This document shows, one piece after another, positions 36,165 through 45,349 of a stretch of DNA of 64,000 nucleotides (its first letter is position 1; every line of letters begins with the position of its first letter). The stretch spans positions 1 to 64,000 of the forward strand of contig JAGAIZ010000067.1 in the NCBI GenBank assembly GCA_017626325.1. Reading direction: 5' to 3'. The notes beneath the pieces are model-generated. The model did not search any database. It had not been told where the DNA came from and saw nothing but the letters and a program-made list of their open reading frames with translations. Position numbers and translations under genes: made by a program. The DNA comes from Lachnospiraceae bacterium (GTDB lineage Bacteria > Bacillota > Clostridia > Lachnospirales > Lachnospiraceae).

Positions 36165-37360
36165 TGCAGTACTATCTGGCTCCCATGGAGGGCATCACCA
36201 CTTACATATACCGCAACGCCTACGCCAAATATTTCGGTCATATAGACAAATATTTTACACCTTTTATCGCGAGCAAAAAGATGAATACAAGAGAGGTGCG
36301 GGATATTTTGCCGGAAAATAATGAAGGGATTGAAGTAGTTCCTCAGATATTGACCAATAGAGTCGATGATTTTCTTGCCATAGCAGAGAAAATCGCTTCC
36401 TATGGGTATCAGACCGTAAATCTGAATCTTGGCTGCCCTTCCGGCACGGTTACCGCCAAGAAGCGGGGAGCAGGGTTCTTAAGCGTCCCGGACGAACTGG
36501 ACGCTTTTCTCTATGAAATATATGAGAAATGCCCCTTACGCATCTCGATCAAGACGAGATTAGGCATTTACGACTTAGAAGAGTGGGATGATCTGCTGGA
36601 TATCTATGCCAAATATCCTATAGATGAACTTATCATCCACACACGTTTGCAGAAGGAATTCTATGCAGGAAAGACTCACCCGGAGGCTTATGCTCTGGCA
36701 CAGAGCAGACTGTGCAACAATGCCCAAGCAAATCTGCCGTCCGCCGCAGACCAGCCCCACGATGCCGCAGCCTGCGCTTCTGCCGTCTGCGATACGCTCC
36801 GGCAGACAGCGGATACCGCGTCAACAGCCAGGAATTCATTGCCTGCTTCTGTATACGACAGTCCTTTACGTCTATGCTATAATGGGGATATCATTTCTGC
36901 CGAAAGCCTTCATACCCTGACTCTGGAACTGTCTTCTCTGCGTCAGAATGCACCCGATGCCATCATGCTCGGCAGAGGCATTATCCGCAATCCGGGATTA
37001 GCAGGACAACTAAAGATACAAGAGAATACTGCTGGAACCGAAGCCTGCTCTTTGACTGCAGGCGTATATGACATAAGTGTCAGAAACACTTCCATCTGTG
37101 AAACCGGCGCGGATGTCCAGCGTGCAGGTGTGAAGCAACTCTGGCTTGATTTTCACAATGAAATACTGGAAGGCTACAGACAAATTATGTCCGGAGACCT
37201 TCCGATCTTGTTCAAGATGAAAGATATCTGGACATATATGAGCCAGAGCTTTACCAGCTCTGAGAATTATTTGAAGAAAATACGGAAAGCGGAGCGCATT
37301 ACTGATTATATGATCGCTGTGAATGCGCTGTTCCGGGAACAGGAGATTATTTCAGAATAA
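36164..37360 (+). CDS. tRNA-dihydrouridine synthase with two insertions
   Basis: About 398 residues. FMN-binding start MQYYLAPMEGITTYIYR; catalytic Cys91 in NLGCPSGTVTAKKRGAGF; Lys130 and His159 contact FMN. It reduces uridines in the tRNA D-loop. The ATG overlaps the MATE stop and has GGAGG in front. Two stretches, about residues 184-232 and 288-322, are Ala/Ser/Thr-rich and interrupt the usual family core. They make the protein longer than the 310-330 residues I expect. The core on both sides is intact, so the enzyme is probably active. Confidence 0.88.
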   Translation: MQYYLAPMEGITTYIYRNAYAKYFGHIDKYFTPFIASKKMNTREVRDILPENNEGIEVVPQILTNRVDDFLAIAEKIASYGYQTVNLNLGCPSGTVTAKKRGAGFLSVPDELDAFLYEIYEKCPLRISIKTRLGIYDLEEWDDLLDIYAKYPIDELIIHTRLQKEFYAGKTHPEAYALAQSRLCNNAQANLPSAADQPHDAAACASAVCDTLRQTADTASTARNSLPASVYDSPLRLCYNGDIISAESLHTLTLELSSLRQNAPDAIMLGRGIIRNPGLAGQLKIQENTAGTEACSLTAGVYDISVRNTSICETGADVQRAGVKQLWLDFHNEILEGYRQIMSGDLPILFKMKDIWTYMSQSFTSSENYLKKIRKAERITDYMIAVNALFREQEIISE

Positions 37361-37370
37361 TATTTTCAAC

Positions 37371-38156
37371 CTACCCTTCCGTATATCTTGTAAGGAACTG
37401 CTTCGTTCTCTCTTCTCTCGGATTATCGATGACCTGTCTGGGATCGCCCTGCTCCACGATAACGCCGTCGTCCATGAAAATAATCTGATCCGCCACATCC
37501 CTGGCAAACGCCATCTCATGCGTGACGATAATCATCGTCGTCTTCTGCTCCGCCAGTCCTCTGATAACCTTCAGCACCTCGCCTGTCAGTTCCGGGTCTA
37601 AGGCAGAAGTCGGTTCGTCGAAGCACAGGATGTCAGGGCTTAAGGCAAGCGCACGCGCGATCGCCACCCGCTGCTGCTGTCCGCCGGACAACTGGTGCGG
37701 ATAATGGTCCATCCGGTCCTGCAAGCCCATCTGATCTAACAGCGCCTTGCCCCTCGTCTCGATTTCCGCCAGAATTTCCTTCTTATTCTGCTTGTAATCC
37801 GTCCGTTCCTTCGCCAGAAGCTGCGCGGCTAACATCACGTTTTCCAGTGCCGTATACTGGGGGAATAAATGAAAGGACTGGAACACCATGCCGAAATGCA
37901 GTCTCTTTTTGCGCAAATCCTTCTCATGCTGCTTAAGCGGCACAGACGCGTCAAACAACGTCTCTCCCTTCACCGCAATAGAACCCTGATTGGGCGTCTC
38001 CAGAAAGTTCAGGCAGCGCAAAAGCGTTGTCTTGCCAGAGCCGGAAGAACCGATGATCGCCAGCGCATTGCCTTCTTCCAGAGAAAAGCTCACATCCTTA
38101 AGCACCTGGGTGGAACCGAAATGCTTCTCAATATTCTTCACTTCCAAAATCGCCAT
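37371..38156 (-). CDS. Polar amino-acid ABC transporter ATPase
   Basis: About 261 residues. Walker A GSSGSGKT, signature LSGGQQQR, Walker [15 protein letters not shown] and the switch histidine in VTHEM are present. It is of the GlnQ/HisP group. The ATG at 38156 follows GGGAGGG. It is last in a three-gene unit with a permease (13 bases upstream) and the unusual binding protein at 38951. Confidence 0.93.
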   Translation of the reverse strand: MAILEVKNIEKHFGSTQVLKDVSFSLEEGNALAIIGSSGSGKTTLLRCLNFLETPNQGSIAVKGETLFDASVPLKQHEKDLRKKRLHFGMVFQSFHLFPQYTALENVMLAAQLLAKERTDYKQNKKEILAEIETRGKALLDQMGLQDRMDHYPHQLSGGQQQRVAIARALALSPDILCFDEPTSALDPELTGEVLKVIRGLAEQKTTMIIVTHEMAFARDVADQIIFMDDGVIVEQGDPRQVIDNPREERTKQFLTRYTEG

Positions 38157-38169
38157 TTCCGTTCCCTCC

Positions 38170-38847
38170 CTATCTGAAATAATCAAGCCTGCGCTCGATA
38201 TAATTAAACAACAATGTCAGAATACCGACAAACGCCAGATAAAATACACCCGTATAGAACAACGGCCATGTCAGGCCATCGCTTTTCATAAAGGAATACC
38301 CCGCAAAGGTAAGCTCGTAAGCCGCTATGATACGCGCCAGGGACGTATCCTTCACCAGCGTAATGATCTCGTTGGACATGGGCGGCACTACTCTTTTTAC
38401 CATCTGTAACAGAGTAACCTTAAAGAAGATCTGACTCTTCGTCATACCGAGCACTTCACCGGCCTCCCGCTGTCCCACAGGCACGCCCTCGATACCGCCC
38501 CGGAAAATAACGGAGAAATAACAGGCATAGTTAATGCTGAACGCCACCACCGTAGCCGTAATACGCCCTGTCTCATTACCGCTCCAGATATTGTGTCCTA
38601 GCCAAAGTCCCGGGCCATAGAAAATAATAATAAGCTGCAGCATCAGCGGCGTACCCCGTATCACCCAAACGAGCACGTCCACCAGATAACGCAGAGGCTT
38701 AAACCTGCTCATAGCGCCGAACGCGATAATAAGCCCCAGCGGCAGCGCAATCAGAAGCGTGAAAATAAAAATCCGGAAGGTAGTGAGCAAACCACCCAGC
38801 AACGATTGTGTAACTGTCCAAAACATACCAATAACCATACCTTTCAA
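38170..38847 (-). CDS. Polar amino-acid ABC transporter permease
   Basis: About 225 residues with five membrane helices of the HisM/GlnP type and the EAA coupling loop (EAGEVLGMTKSQIFFKVTLLQ). The start is uncertain. A TTG at 38898 overlaps the intercistronic hairpin and has no ribosome site. A TTG at 38847 lies 10 bases after AGAAGG and gives MKGMVIGMFWTVTQ. ATGs at 38838 and 38826 are also possible. It partners the ATPase downstream and the permuted binding protein upstream. Confidence 0.85.
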   Translation of the reverse strand: MKGMVIGMFWTVTQSLLGGLLTTFRIFIFTLLIALPLGLIIAFGAMSRFKPLRYLVDVLVWVIRGTPLMLQLIIIFYGPGLWLGHNIWSGNETGRITATVVAFSINYACYFSVIFRGGIEGVPVGQREAGEVLGMTKSQIFFKVTLLQMVKRVVPPMSNEIITLVKDTSLARIIAAYELTFAGYSFMKSDGLTWPLFYTGVFYLAFVGILTLLFNYIERRLDYFR

Positions 38848-38887
38848 ATAATAAAAACCTTCTCCCAGCGCTTTCCTGTTAAGATAC

Positions 38888-38922
38888 AAAAGTTCCAAGG
38901 CAGAAAAGCCCTGCCTCAGAAC
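38888..38922 (-). terminator. Intercistronic hairpin after the binding-protein gene
   Basis: On the minus strand GTTC..AGGCAG pairs with CTGCCT..GAAC, followed by TTTT. Such hairpins after a binding-protein gene usually reduce, but do not stop, expression of the downstream permease and ATPase. Confidence 0.6.
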
Positions 38923-38950
38923 TTCATGCTTTCCTAACTATTCGTTACCT

Positions 38951-39844
38951 TTAGTTCGCCGGAACTACGATAACCTGCGCATTGTTGCAGTATGCGTTGG
39001 TACACTCCATCGCTTCCCTTGTCTCATCCGTCAATGTCATACCGTTCCATACCACATCGATATTCTTAGAATCAAGCTCCATGATCTTATTGTCCCAGTC
39101 GATTTCCACGAACTGCGCTTCCACGCCTAACTTCTCCGCTACCACGCGCGCCATATCCGCATCGAAGCCGATCCACTCGCCGTTATCATCCTTGTAATCC
39201 ATCGGAGCGAAATCTGTGATGCCCACGATCAGCGTACCTTTGTCCTGAATGTAAGCCACATCGCTGTCCGTCTCGGAAGCCGCATACTCAGACGCCGCCT
39301 GCTCCACCAGCGCTTCCTGCACGCCGTAAGTGGTAGCGGTCTCCTCCATGGAACCGTCCGCATAGCTTTCCGCAAATACGGCATTGATATAAGAAGCAAG
39401 ATCAGAGCCTTTCCGGCAGCCTACGCCGTACTCTTCTGTCGTCAGTTCAGTTGTATGTGTCAGATTGGGATAGCTGGTACCCTCTCCGATCATTGCGCCA
39501 GCCATCAAAAGGTCAATGATTGCCGCGTCAGATGTACCGGAAGCCACTTCCATCAGCGCATCTGCCTGAGATGCTACTACATTCGTCTGGAAGCCATTGT
39601 CATTCGCTGCCGCTTCTCCTGCGGAACCAGCCTCTACCGCATAGACAAGGTCTGCATCCGCTGCCTGCGTTTCTTCAGCCGTCTCTGCGGCTGCCTCATC
39701 CGTACCCTCCGTTGTTTCTTCTGCCGCTTCTTCTGTTGTTTCTGCGGTTGTCTGCGCCGTATTGTCCGCCGCGCTGCCGCATCCGGTCAGCAGTGTTCCC
39801 AGAGTCAGAGACAGTGCTGCCATAAGTGCCAGTTTCTTTTTCAT
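38951..39844 (-). CDS. Amino-acid binding lipoprotein with circularly permuted lobes
   Basis: A 297-residue lipoprotein (lipobox LLTGC, Cys22), then an acidic Thr/Glu/Ala linker to about residue 65. Residues 66-180 (YAVEAGSAGEAAAND ... EEYGVGCRKGSDL ... ADGSMEETATTYG) correspond to what is normally the second half of a family-3 solute-binding protein. Residues 203-294 (GTLIVGITDFAPMDYKDDNG ... FDADMARVVAEKLGV ... WNGMTLTDE ... NAYCNNAQVIVV) correspond to the normal first half. The chain ends right where the usual protein continues into the hinge. The order is thus permuted compared with the protein at 42671. Permease and ATPase genes follow, so it is likely functional. Confidence 0.88.
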   Translation of the reverse strand: MKKKLALMAALSLTLGTLLTGCGSAADNTAQTTAETTEEAAEETTEGTDEAAAETAEETQAADADLVYAVEAGSAGEAAANDNGFQTNVVASQADALMEVASGTSDAAIIDLLMAGAMIGEGTSYPNLTHTTELTTEEYGVGCRKGSDLASYINAVFAESYADGSMEETATTYGVQEALVEQAASEYAASETDSDVAYIQDKGTLIVGITDFAPMDYKDDNGEWIGFDADMARVVAEKLGVEAQFVEIDWDNKIMELDSKNIDVVWNGMTLTDETREAMECTNAYCNNAQVIVVPAN

Positions 39845-39958
39845 AAATAAATCCTTCCTTTCCTCAGCCCTGCACCGTTCGCTTTCGCATGGCTCTCTCG
39901 CCGCGCGTCAGAATACACTTCACAGGGCAATTGCGTGTATTTTTGAACTCTGTTTCAC

Positions 39959-39987
39959 ATTTTATCATAGTAACAGAGTAAAGTAAA
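39959..39987 (-). promoter_or_regulatory. Promoter of the permuted binding-protein ABC operon
   Basis: On the minus strand TTTACT (39982-39987) and TAAAAT (39959-39964) are 17 bases apart. The leader of about 110 bases contains an AATACAC/GTGTATT inverted repeat. Confidence 0.6.
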
Positions 39988-40019
39988 TGATAAGATGAAG
40001 GAAATTTAGTGAACGCAAC

Positions 40020-40047
40020 AAAAAAAGAGTATCCGCTACAGATACTC
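40020..40047 (-). terminator. Terminator overlapping the stop of the four-helix protein
   Basis: GAGTATC and GATACTC form a 7-bp stem with a run of seven T on the minus strand. The left arm of the stem includes the last codons of the gene. Confidence 0.85.
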
Positions 40048-40467
40048 TCTCATGTCCTTAATTAAAGTTTCTTCCGCCTGAATCGTTTCCTCTGCCAGTT
40101 TCTTAGCTTTCTCATCCGCCGCCTGATACTGGTGCAGATAACGATAAAGCGTTTTTACGCCCATGTTACATCCGTCGGTAATTAAGTCCGCCACTACCCG
40201 GTCGGATTCCTCGCCGCCCAGCTTGACGTTGGTCTTCATCCACGACATCAGCTTCGCCATCGCCGCAGGCTCTTTGCCGTCGTCATGGCATTCTCGCAGA
40301 TACTCGTGAGTCTTACTTCCGAGTTTGCAATGCGTATCCTTGCTCTGCCTAAGCAACCGCTCCAGCGTACTGTTCTGCACGTGTTCCATCACCTCGTCCA
40401 GAGAGGAAATTCCCATCTTAATGCCTGCGTTGCACTCCCGCAGCAGCTTGATTGTATCGTCTTCCAT
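40036..40467 (-). CDS. Small helical (DUF2383-like) protein
   Basis: A 143-residue, all-helical protein that reads like a ferritin-like four-helix bundle of the DUF2383 type (EDDTIKLLRECNAGIKMGISSLDEVM, HEYLRECHDDGKEP). Metal-binding glutamates and histidines are scattered but no diiron set is clear. No signal peptide. AAAGGAGA precedes the ATG. Function is unknown; stress or metal roles seen for ferritin-like relatives are only a guess. Confidence 0.65.
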   Translation of the reverse strand: MEDDTIKLLRECNAGIKMGISSLDEVMEHVQNSTLERLLRQSKDTHCKLGSKTHEYLRECHDDGKEPAAMAKLMSWMKTNVKLGGEESDRVVADLITDGCNMGVKTLYRYLHQYQAADEKAKKLAEETIQAEETLIKDMREYL

Positions 40468-40534
40468 AGCCTGTCTCCTTTTCCTGATATTCCTTTGCTG
40501 TTTCAGGTATTAGTATGACAATAAGAAAGCGAAA

Positions 40535-41524
40535 TTATACTGTCTTCGCGGGCGCATGCTCTATCTTATGCTTATCCGCATAGCCTGAAAGAATCAAAGT
40601 CAGCGCGCCATCGCCCGTTACGTTGCATGCCGTGCCGAAGCTGTCCTGCAATGCGAAAATCGTAAGCATCAGCGCGAGTCCATCCTCGCCGAAGCCAAGC
40701 ACACCGCTGATCAGCCCCAGAGATGCCACCACTGTACCGCCCGGTACACCCGGCGCACCGATAGCGAAGATACCAAGCAACACGCAGAACAATACCATGG
40801 TTCCAAGGGACGGGATACTGCCGTAGAGAATCCTGGATACTGTCATCACGAAGAATACCTCCGTCAGCACGGAACCGCACAGATGAATATTGGCAAAAAG
40901 CGGAATACCGAAATCCACCATATCCTCTCTTAAAGGCGGCACAGATTTCTTCGCACAGCGAAGCGCCACCGCCAGCGTTGCGGCAGAAGACATGGTTCCC
41001 ACCGCCGTCAGATAAGCCGGCCCGTAATTTTTCACAATATCAATGGGATTCTTCTTCGAGTACAGCCCCGCGATTCCGTATAAAACAGCCATCCAGATAT
41101 AATGGCCGACCAATACGATCACGATGATCTCTATGAATACCGGAAACTGCTTCGTAATAGTCCCTTCATACGATAAGGAGCAGAAGGTAAAGCCGATAAA
41201 AATCGGCAGAATCGGGATCACCAGCTTCGTCACGATAAGCAGAATCATCTTCTGAAACTCATCCAGAATAGCCGTAATCACAGACGCCTTTACCGCCACC
41301 GCCACCATTAATATTTTGGACGCATTGCTTCCCAGCTTCGTAATCGAAGGTGCGATAAAGCCGATGATAATCAGCGGTACGCAGAATACAATCACCTGGT
41401 TTAGTATGTACTTCACCGTTACGACTACGTTCATAACGCTTTCATTTGCAATCTGCCCGGCTAAAATGCCCAGCACAACACCGAGAAGCAGCCGGAAAGG
41501 CAGACTGTTTAATAGTTTCTTCAT
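40535..41524 (-). CDS. Dicarboxylate/amino-acid:cation symporter, apparently shortened
   Basis: A 329-residue member of the DAACS family (GltP/SstT-like), which usually has about 390-420 residues. The N-terminus (LPFRLLLGVVLGILAG) and the C-terminal core (GTMSSAATLAVAL, ALQDSFGTACNVTGDGA) are well conserved. Between ILMVAVAV and KASVITAILDEFQK (residues 71-90) about 60-70 residues, including roughly helix 3, appear to be missing. The reading frame is kept. The coding sequence there is a GGTGGC repeat, a likely deletion hot spot. Transport activity is doubtful. GGAGG precedes the ATG. Confidence 0.78.
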   Translation of the reverse strand: MKKLLNSLPFRLLLGVVLGILAGQIANESVMNVVVTVKYILNQVIVFCVPLIIIGFIAPSITKLGSNASKILMVAVAVKASVITAILDEFQKMILLIVTKLVIPILPIFIGFTFCSLSYEGTITKQFPVFIEIIVIVLVGHYIWMAVLYGIAGLYSKKNPIDIVKNYGPAYLTAVGTMSSAATLAVALRCAKKSVPPLREDMVDFGIPLFANIHLCGSVLTEVFFVMTVSRILYGSIPSLGTMVLFCVLLGIFAIGAPGVPGGTVVASLGLISGVLGFGEDGLALMLTIFALQDSFGTACNVTGDGALTLILSGYADKHKIEHAPAKTV

Positions 41525-41651
41525 TGAAATCCTCCATTTCTGCTCAGCCGGTAAAATGCCGTTTCTATTATCATATGCAGATATACTGACAAAGACACTA
41601 CGGCAAAGCTTTTGTCAGTATATCATAAAGCAGGCTGCTTAAAAGCATCCA

Positions 41652-42332
41652 TTAAATACCCGCTGTCTGCTTCCCCTCAGGTGCCTGGACGTTTGCCGCC
41701 GGATTCTTGTTCGTCTCGCTGTATTCCTGATAGACATCCTTCAGATGATTATAAACCAGTGTGCTCTTCTCATTACCAAGCACCTTCATGATCGAATTGT
41801 GGAATTCCTGCTTGCTCTTGCTGTTGATAATCGCCTTGTAAATCGTAGAGTAAGTTCCTGCGCTCACGCCGTCTTCCTTCACGGCTGTCCGTACCTTCTT
41901 GCGGTATGATTCCGACAGTCCTGCCGTCTTCTGTACACCGCTCTTTTTCGTCTTCTTCACCGGCTTACTCTCGGTGCCGGGCTGGATGCACTCCTGACGT
42001 GCAATCTTGATATTCCTGCCCTTCCAGAAATCCACCACGCTATCGAAGCCCTGATCCTTGCTGATGATATAGACTGTGTCCGTCTCTCCTTTGCCGATTA
42101 GATACCCAAGCTGCGTCGTCAACTGGAAATCCAGATAGTTCTTGCCCGTTTTATGCGTCTCGATAAATTCAATTCTCGCCCTGGAATTCATCATCTCCAC
42201 ATGACGCTCAAAGGGGATTGACTTCACCTGGTCGCTGTAGAAAATAATCACGTGATCATCTCCCGACAGCGTCCTGATTCCCTCCAGCCCGTCAGCATGT
42301 ACGTTTTCATAATCCAATAAATAGGTTGCCAT
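41652..42332 (-). CDS. PIN/NYN-like nuclease-fold protein
   Basis: About 226 residues. The first 110 look like a PIN-like fold: MATYLLDYENVHADGLEGI carries the first acidic residue, ETHKTGKNYLDFQLTTQLGYLIG the second group, and SKDQGFDSVVDFW the last. A Lys-rich linker and a helical C-terminal domain (about 130-205) follow. Such proteins are possible RNases, but the activity is not shown. AAGGAG lies before the ATG at 42332; the start at 42368 lacks a site. Confidence 0.75.
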   Translation of the reverse strand: MATYLLDYENVHADGLEGIRTLSGDDHVIIFYSDQVKSIPFERHVEMMNSRARIEFIETHKTGKNYLDFQLTTQLGYLIGKGETDTVYIISKDQGFDSVVDFWKGRNIKIARQECIQPGTESKPVKKTKKSGVQKTAGLSESYRKKVRTAVKEDGVSAGTYSTIYKAIINSKSKQEFHNSIMKVLGNEKSTLVYNHLKDVYQEYSETNKNPAANVQAPEGKQTAGI

Positions 42333-42670
42333 TTGTAAACTCCTTGCCTTTTGCGTAATATACTGCAAAAAAATACTTATATCGCATTATAATGAAGATC
42401 TGTCCTTTTTATAATATAACTTTCTACTGCGGTAAGTCAACACAGACAAGCTTCCGGCTGCTGATTACTAACTGTCGACTGCCAACCGTCGACTGCCGGC
42501 TATTGACGGCGAGAAATTCTGATTGCCGCGTCAAGTCGGTATCCAGAGGCAAACTGCAGCGGATTGCTCCTGGCCCGGATAAGAAAAACCCCGGAAGTCA
42601 TATGACCGCCGGAGTCTTTTGGGTTCTGTATTATTTCCGCAAAGCCTGAAGCCTGCCTCAAAGCTGCCTC
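42333..42670. other. Intergenic region with terminator and short tandem repeat
   Basis: No gene seen in 338 bases. It contains a 14-bp tandem repeat (AACTGTCGACTGCC at 42470-42483 and AACCGTCGACTGCC at 42484-42497) and the terminator of the amino-acid binding protein gene. Confidence 0.6.
42583..42620 (-). terminator. Terminator of the second amino-acid ABC operon
   Basis: On the minus strand CTCCGG..GTCATATGAC..CCGGGG forms a long stem followed by TTTTTCTT. Confidence 0.85.
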
Positions 42671-43579
42671 TTATTCTTCAGCAGCCGCCTCTGTATACTG
42701 TACGCCCAGCTCGGAGATAGTGCCGTCCGCAAGTTTCGCTTCGATAGCCGCATTAATCATGTCAAGCAGCTCCGTATTGCCCTTCTGTACGGCAATGGCG
42801 TATTCCTCGGATTCAAATGCGTCGGGATCTTCCACAATCTTTAAGCCTTCGTTGTCGCCTACATACTTCGCAGCGGTTGCGGAGTCAATTACGACTACGT
42901 CACACTTGCCGTTTACAAGCTCCATAACTGCCTCTGTACCCTTCTTGAAAGCCTCATAAGGATATCCCATATCCTGAACGCATACCTCGCCGGTGTAGCC
43001 CTGTACTACGCAGATCTTCTTATCAGCCATATCTGCTGCCGCAGCGATATCAGAATCTTCTTTCACGATCATAACCTGTGTTGCCGTATAGTAAGGGATA
43101 GAGAAGTCTACTGCTTCCGCTCTCTCATCTGTCACGGTCATACCCGCGATAACCGCGTCAATCTGACCATTCTGCAGCGCTACCAACAGGGAGTCAAACT
43201 CCATATTCTCAATAGCGGCCGTCATGCCGTTCTCCTCAGCAATCTGCTTCGCGATCGCCATATCGATACCGTCGAACTCGCCGATAACGCCGTTTGCCGT
43301 CACGTACTCAAAAGGCGGGAACTCCGCGTTCGTACCGAAAGTAAGCGTACCGCCTTCTGCGGGTGCTGCTGTCTCTTCCGCCGCTTCCTCTGTGTCTGCG
43401 TCGGCTGTCGTATCCGCCGCCTCTGCTTCCGTGTCTGCCGCTGTCTCGTCTGCTGCTTCTGTAGTCTCCACTGCAGCGTCGCTTGCTGCTTCGTCCGCAC
43501 TGCTGCCGCATGCTACGAGTGTACAAGCCATCATAGCCATAGCGAGAATCAGCGCCAATACCTTTGTTGCTTTTTTCAT
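42671..43579 (-). CDS. Amino-acid binding lipoprotein, canonical order
   Basis: About 302 residues. Lipoprotein signal with lipobox LVAC, then an Ala/Glu/Thr-rich linker to about residue 75. The family-3 solute-binding domain runs in the usual order: GTLTFGTNAEFPPFEY, IDAVIAGMTVTDERAEAVDFSIPYY (with the Arg that holds the amino-acid carboxylate), then hinge, VVQGYTGEV, and EEYAIAVQKGNTELLDMINAAIE. It delivers a polar amino acid to the permease and ATPase upstream. GGAGGA precedes the ATG at 43579. Confidence 0.93.
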   Translation of the reverse strand: MKKATKVLALILAMAMMACTLVACGSSADEAASDAAVETTEAADETAADTEAEAADTTADADTEEAAEETAAPAEGGTLTFGTNAEFPPFEYVTANGVIGEFDGIDMAIAKQIAEENGMTAAIENMEFDSLLVALQNGQIDAVIAGMTVTDERAEAVDFSIPYYTATQVMIVKEDSDIAAAADMADKKICVVQGYTGEVCVQDMGYPYEAFKKGTEAVMELVNGKCDVVVIDSATAAKYVGDNEGLKIVEDPDAFESEEYAIAVQKGNTELLDMINAAIEAKLADGTISELGVQYTEAAAEE

Positions 43580-43765
43580 AATAATATCCTCCTTCATATT
43601 TGCCAGCCGCCTACCTGCTGACTGACATAATTGTGTATCATAAGCCGTTCTCCTGTGTCAGATCCCGGCATAATACCGTATTTCTCCCTATTTCTGTTAT
43701 GTTCCATCCGCGCTTATGCATAATCATCCTTTGCGCCCTGCCGCTTATCGGCCGCATCACCGCAA

Positions 43766-44488
43766 TTATAATACCTTGCTTAAGAAATTCTTCGTCCTCT
43801 CGTTCTGAGGATTGCCAAAGACCTCCTCCGGCGTACCGCTCTCCATCACGACGCCCTGGTCGATGAAAAGCACCCTCGAAGCCACTTCTCGGGCAAAACC
43901 CATCTCATGTGTTACAATCACCATAGTCATACCGGACTTCGCTAAATCTTTCATAACGTCCAGCACCTCACCGACCATTTCCGGGTCAAGAGCGGATGTA
44001 GGCTCATCGAACAGCATAATCTCCGGATCCATGGCAAGCGCTCTGGCAATCGCCACACGCTGCTTCTGTCCGCCGGAAAGCTGTGCCGGATAGGCGTTCG
44101 CCTTCTCCGAAAGATTGACACGGGCTAACAATTCTTCGCCCTTCTTTACTGCCTCCGCCTTCGTCATTTTCTTCAAAAGGACGGGCGCTAACGTAATATT
44201 ATCCATAATAGTCAGATGCGGAAACAGGTTAAACTGCTGGAATACCATACCCATCTTCTGCCGGATACGGTTCACATTCACCTTCGGCGTGGTAATCAGT
44301 TCATCGTCCACATAGATTTCTCCTTCTGTCGCGGTTTCCAACTGGTTTAAACACCGCAGAAAAGTACTTTTGCCGGAACCGGAAGGCCCGATCACTACCA
44401 CGACCTCGCCCTGGGTTATATGCTCGTCGATTCCGTTCAGGACATTAAGGTCACCAAAACTCTTATGTAAATTCTTCACTTTAATCAT
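43766..44488 (-). CDS. Polar amino-acid ABC transporter ATPase
   Basis: A 240-residue GlnQ-type ATPase with [30 protein letters not shown] and [21 protein letters not shown] precedes the ATG. It lies 14 bases after the permease and 187 bases before the binding-protein gene. Together the three genes form a complete importer. Confidence 0.94.
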   Translation of the reverse strand: MIKVKNLHKSFGDLNVLNGIDEHITQGEVVVVIGPSGSGKSTFLRCLNQLETATEGEIYVDDELITTPKVNVNRIRQKMGMVFQQFNLFPHLTIMDNITLAPVLLKKMTKAEAVKKGEELLARVNLSEKANAYPAQLSGGQKQRVAIARALAMDPEIMLFDEPTSALDPEMVGEVLDVMKDLAKSGMTMVIVTHEMGFAREVASRVLFIDQGVVMESGTPEEVFGNPQNERTKNFLSKVL

Positions 44489-44502
44489 ACGGCTTTCCCT
44501 TC

Positions 44503-45192
44503 CTATCTGGCGTCTGACTTTCTAAGTCTTGTCTCTATCCTGCCCAGCAGCAGCGTCAGAATCTTAATCAATACGTAATAGATGACCGCAGTTCCGATCA
44601 GCGGCATGAACGCGATAAAGGTTGCGCTCTTGATGAAATCGCCCGCTTTCTGGATATCCATCAGTCCCACATAGCCGACAATCGCCGTCTCCTTGATCAA
44701 CACGATGAACTCGTTGCACAGCGCCGGAAAAATATTCTTGACCGCCTGGGGAATGATGATTCGCGTCATGGTCTGATAGGCGTTAAGTCCCAGCGATCTG
44801 CCCGCCTCAGCCTGCCCCTTATCTATAGAAAGGATACCCGCTCTGATAATCTCGGACACATAGGCGCCGGAGTTGATACCGAACGCAATCGCCGCAATGA
44901 TCCATTTATCCAGATCCACTGTAGCGAAAATAACGAAATAGATAATCATCAACTGGGTAACGGACGGCGTACCTCGTATAATGTCCGTATAGATGCCGCC
45001 CAAAAACTTAAGAAACTTCTTCTTCGAAAGATTGCACATGGCAATCAGCATACCAATCAGTATACCGATGACGATCGCCAGGAGCGACACCTTAACCGTT
45101 ACGCCGATACCGCTTAACAACAGCTTGTACCGGTCTTCCTTAATAAAACACTTATAAAACAAATCACTGAAATTCGCTGCCCACTCCGCCAT
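44503..45192 (-). CDS. Polar amino-acid ABC transporter permease
   Basis: About 229 residues, HisM/GlnP type, with five membrane helices. The coupling loop [30 protein letters not shown] is clear. [17 protein letters not shown] is taken as the start at 45192, with GAGG and GGAAG in the preceding 15 bases. A longer form from 45264 would add a basic leader without family match. Confidence 0.9.
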   Translation of the reverse strand: MAEWAANFSDLFYKCFIKEDRYKLLLSGIGVTVKVSLLAIVIGILIGMLIAMCNLSKKKFLKFLGGIYTDIIRGTPSVTQLMIIYFVIFATVDLDKWIIAAIAFGINSGAYVSEIIRAGILSIDKGQAEAGRSLGLNAYQTMTRIIIPQAVKNIFPALCNEFIVLIKETAIVGYVGLMDIQKAGDFIKSATFIAFMPLIGTAVIYYVLIKILTLLLGRIETRLRKSDAR

Positions 45193-45349
45193 CTGCTTCC
45201 ATCCTCTCATATACCGGCACGGCCGTCTGATCTTCACCGCTCTGCAGACTGTCTCTTTCCGCACAGCCAGACTATAAGAAATCCCCGCACCATGTTTCGG
45301 TTTGCATTATAACACAATGGTACGGGGATGGAAAGCATAAATATTCATT

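Noticed and set aside
42470..42497. 14-bp GTCGACTGCC tandem repeat as a possible site or CRISPR seed
   Set aside because: Only two copies without spacer; too short to call more than a local duplication.
42671..43579. Second amino-acid binding protein checked for the same permutation
   Set aside because: Its lobes are in the normal order; it serves as the internal control.
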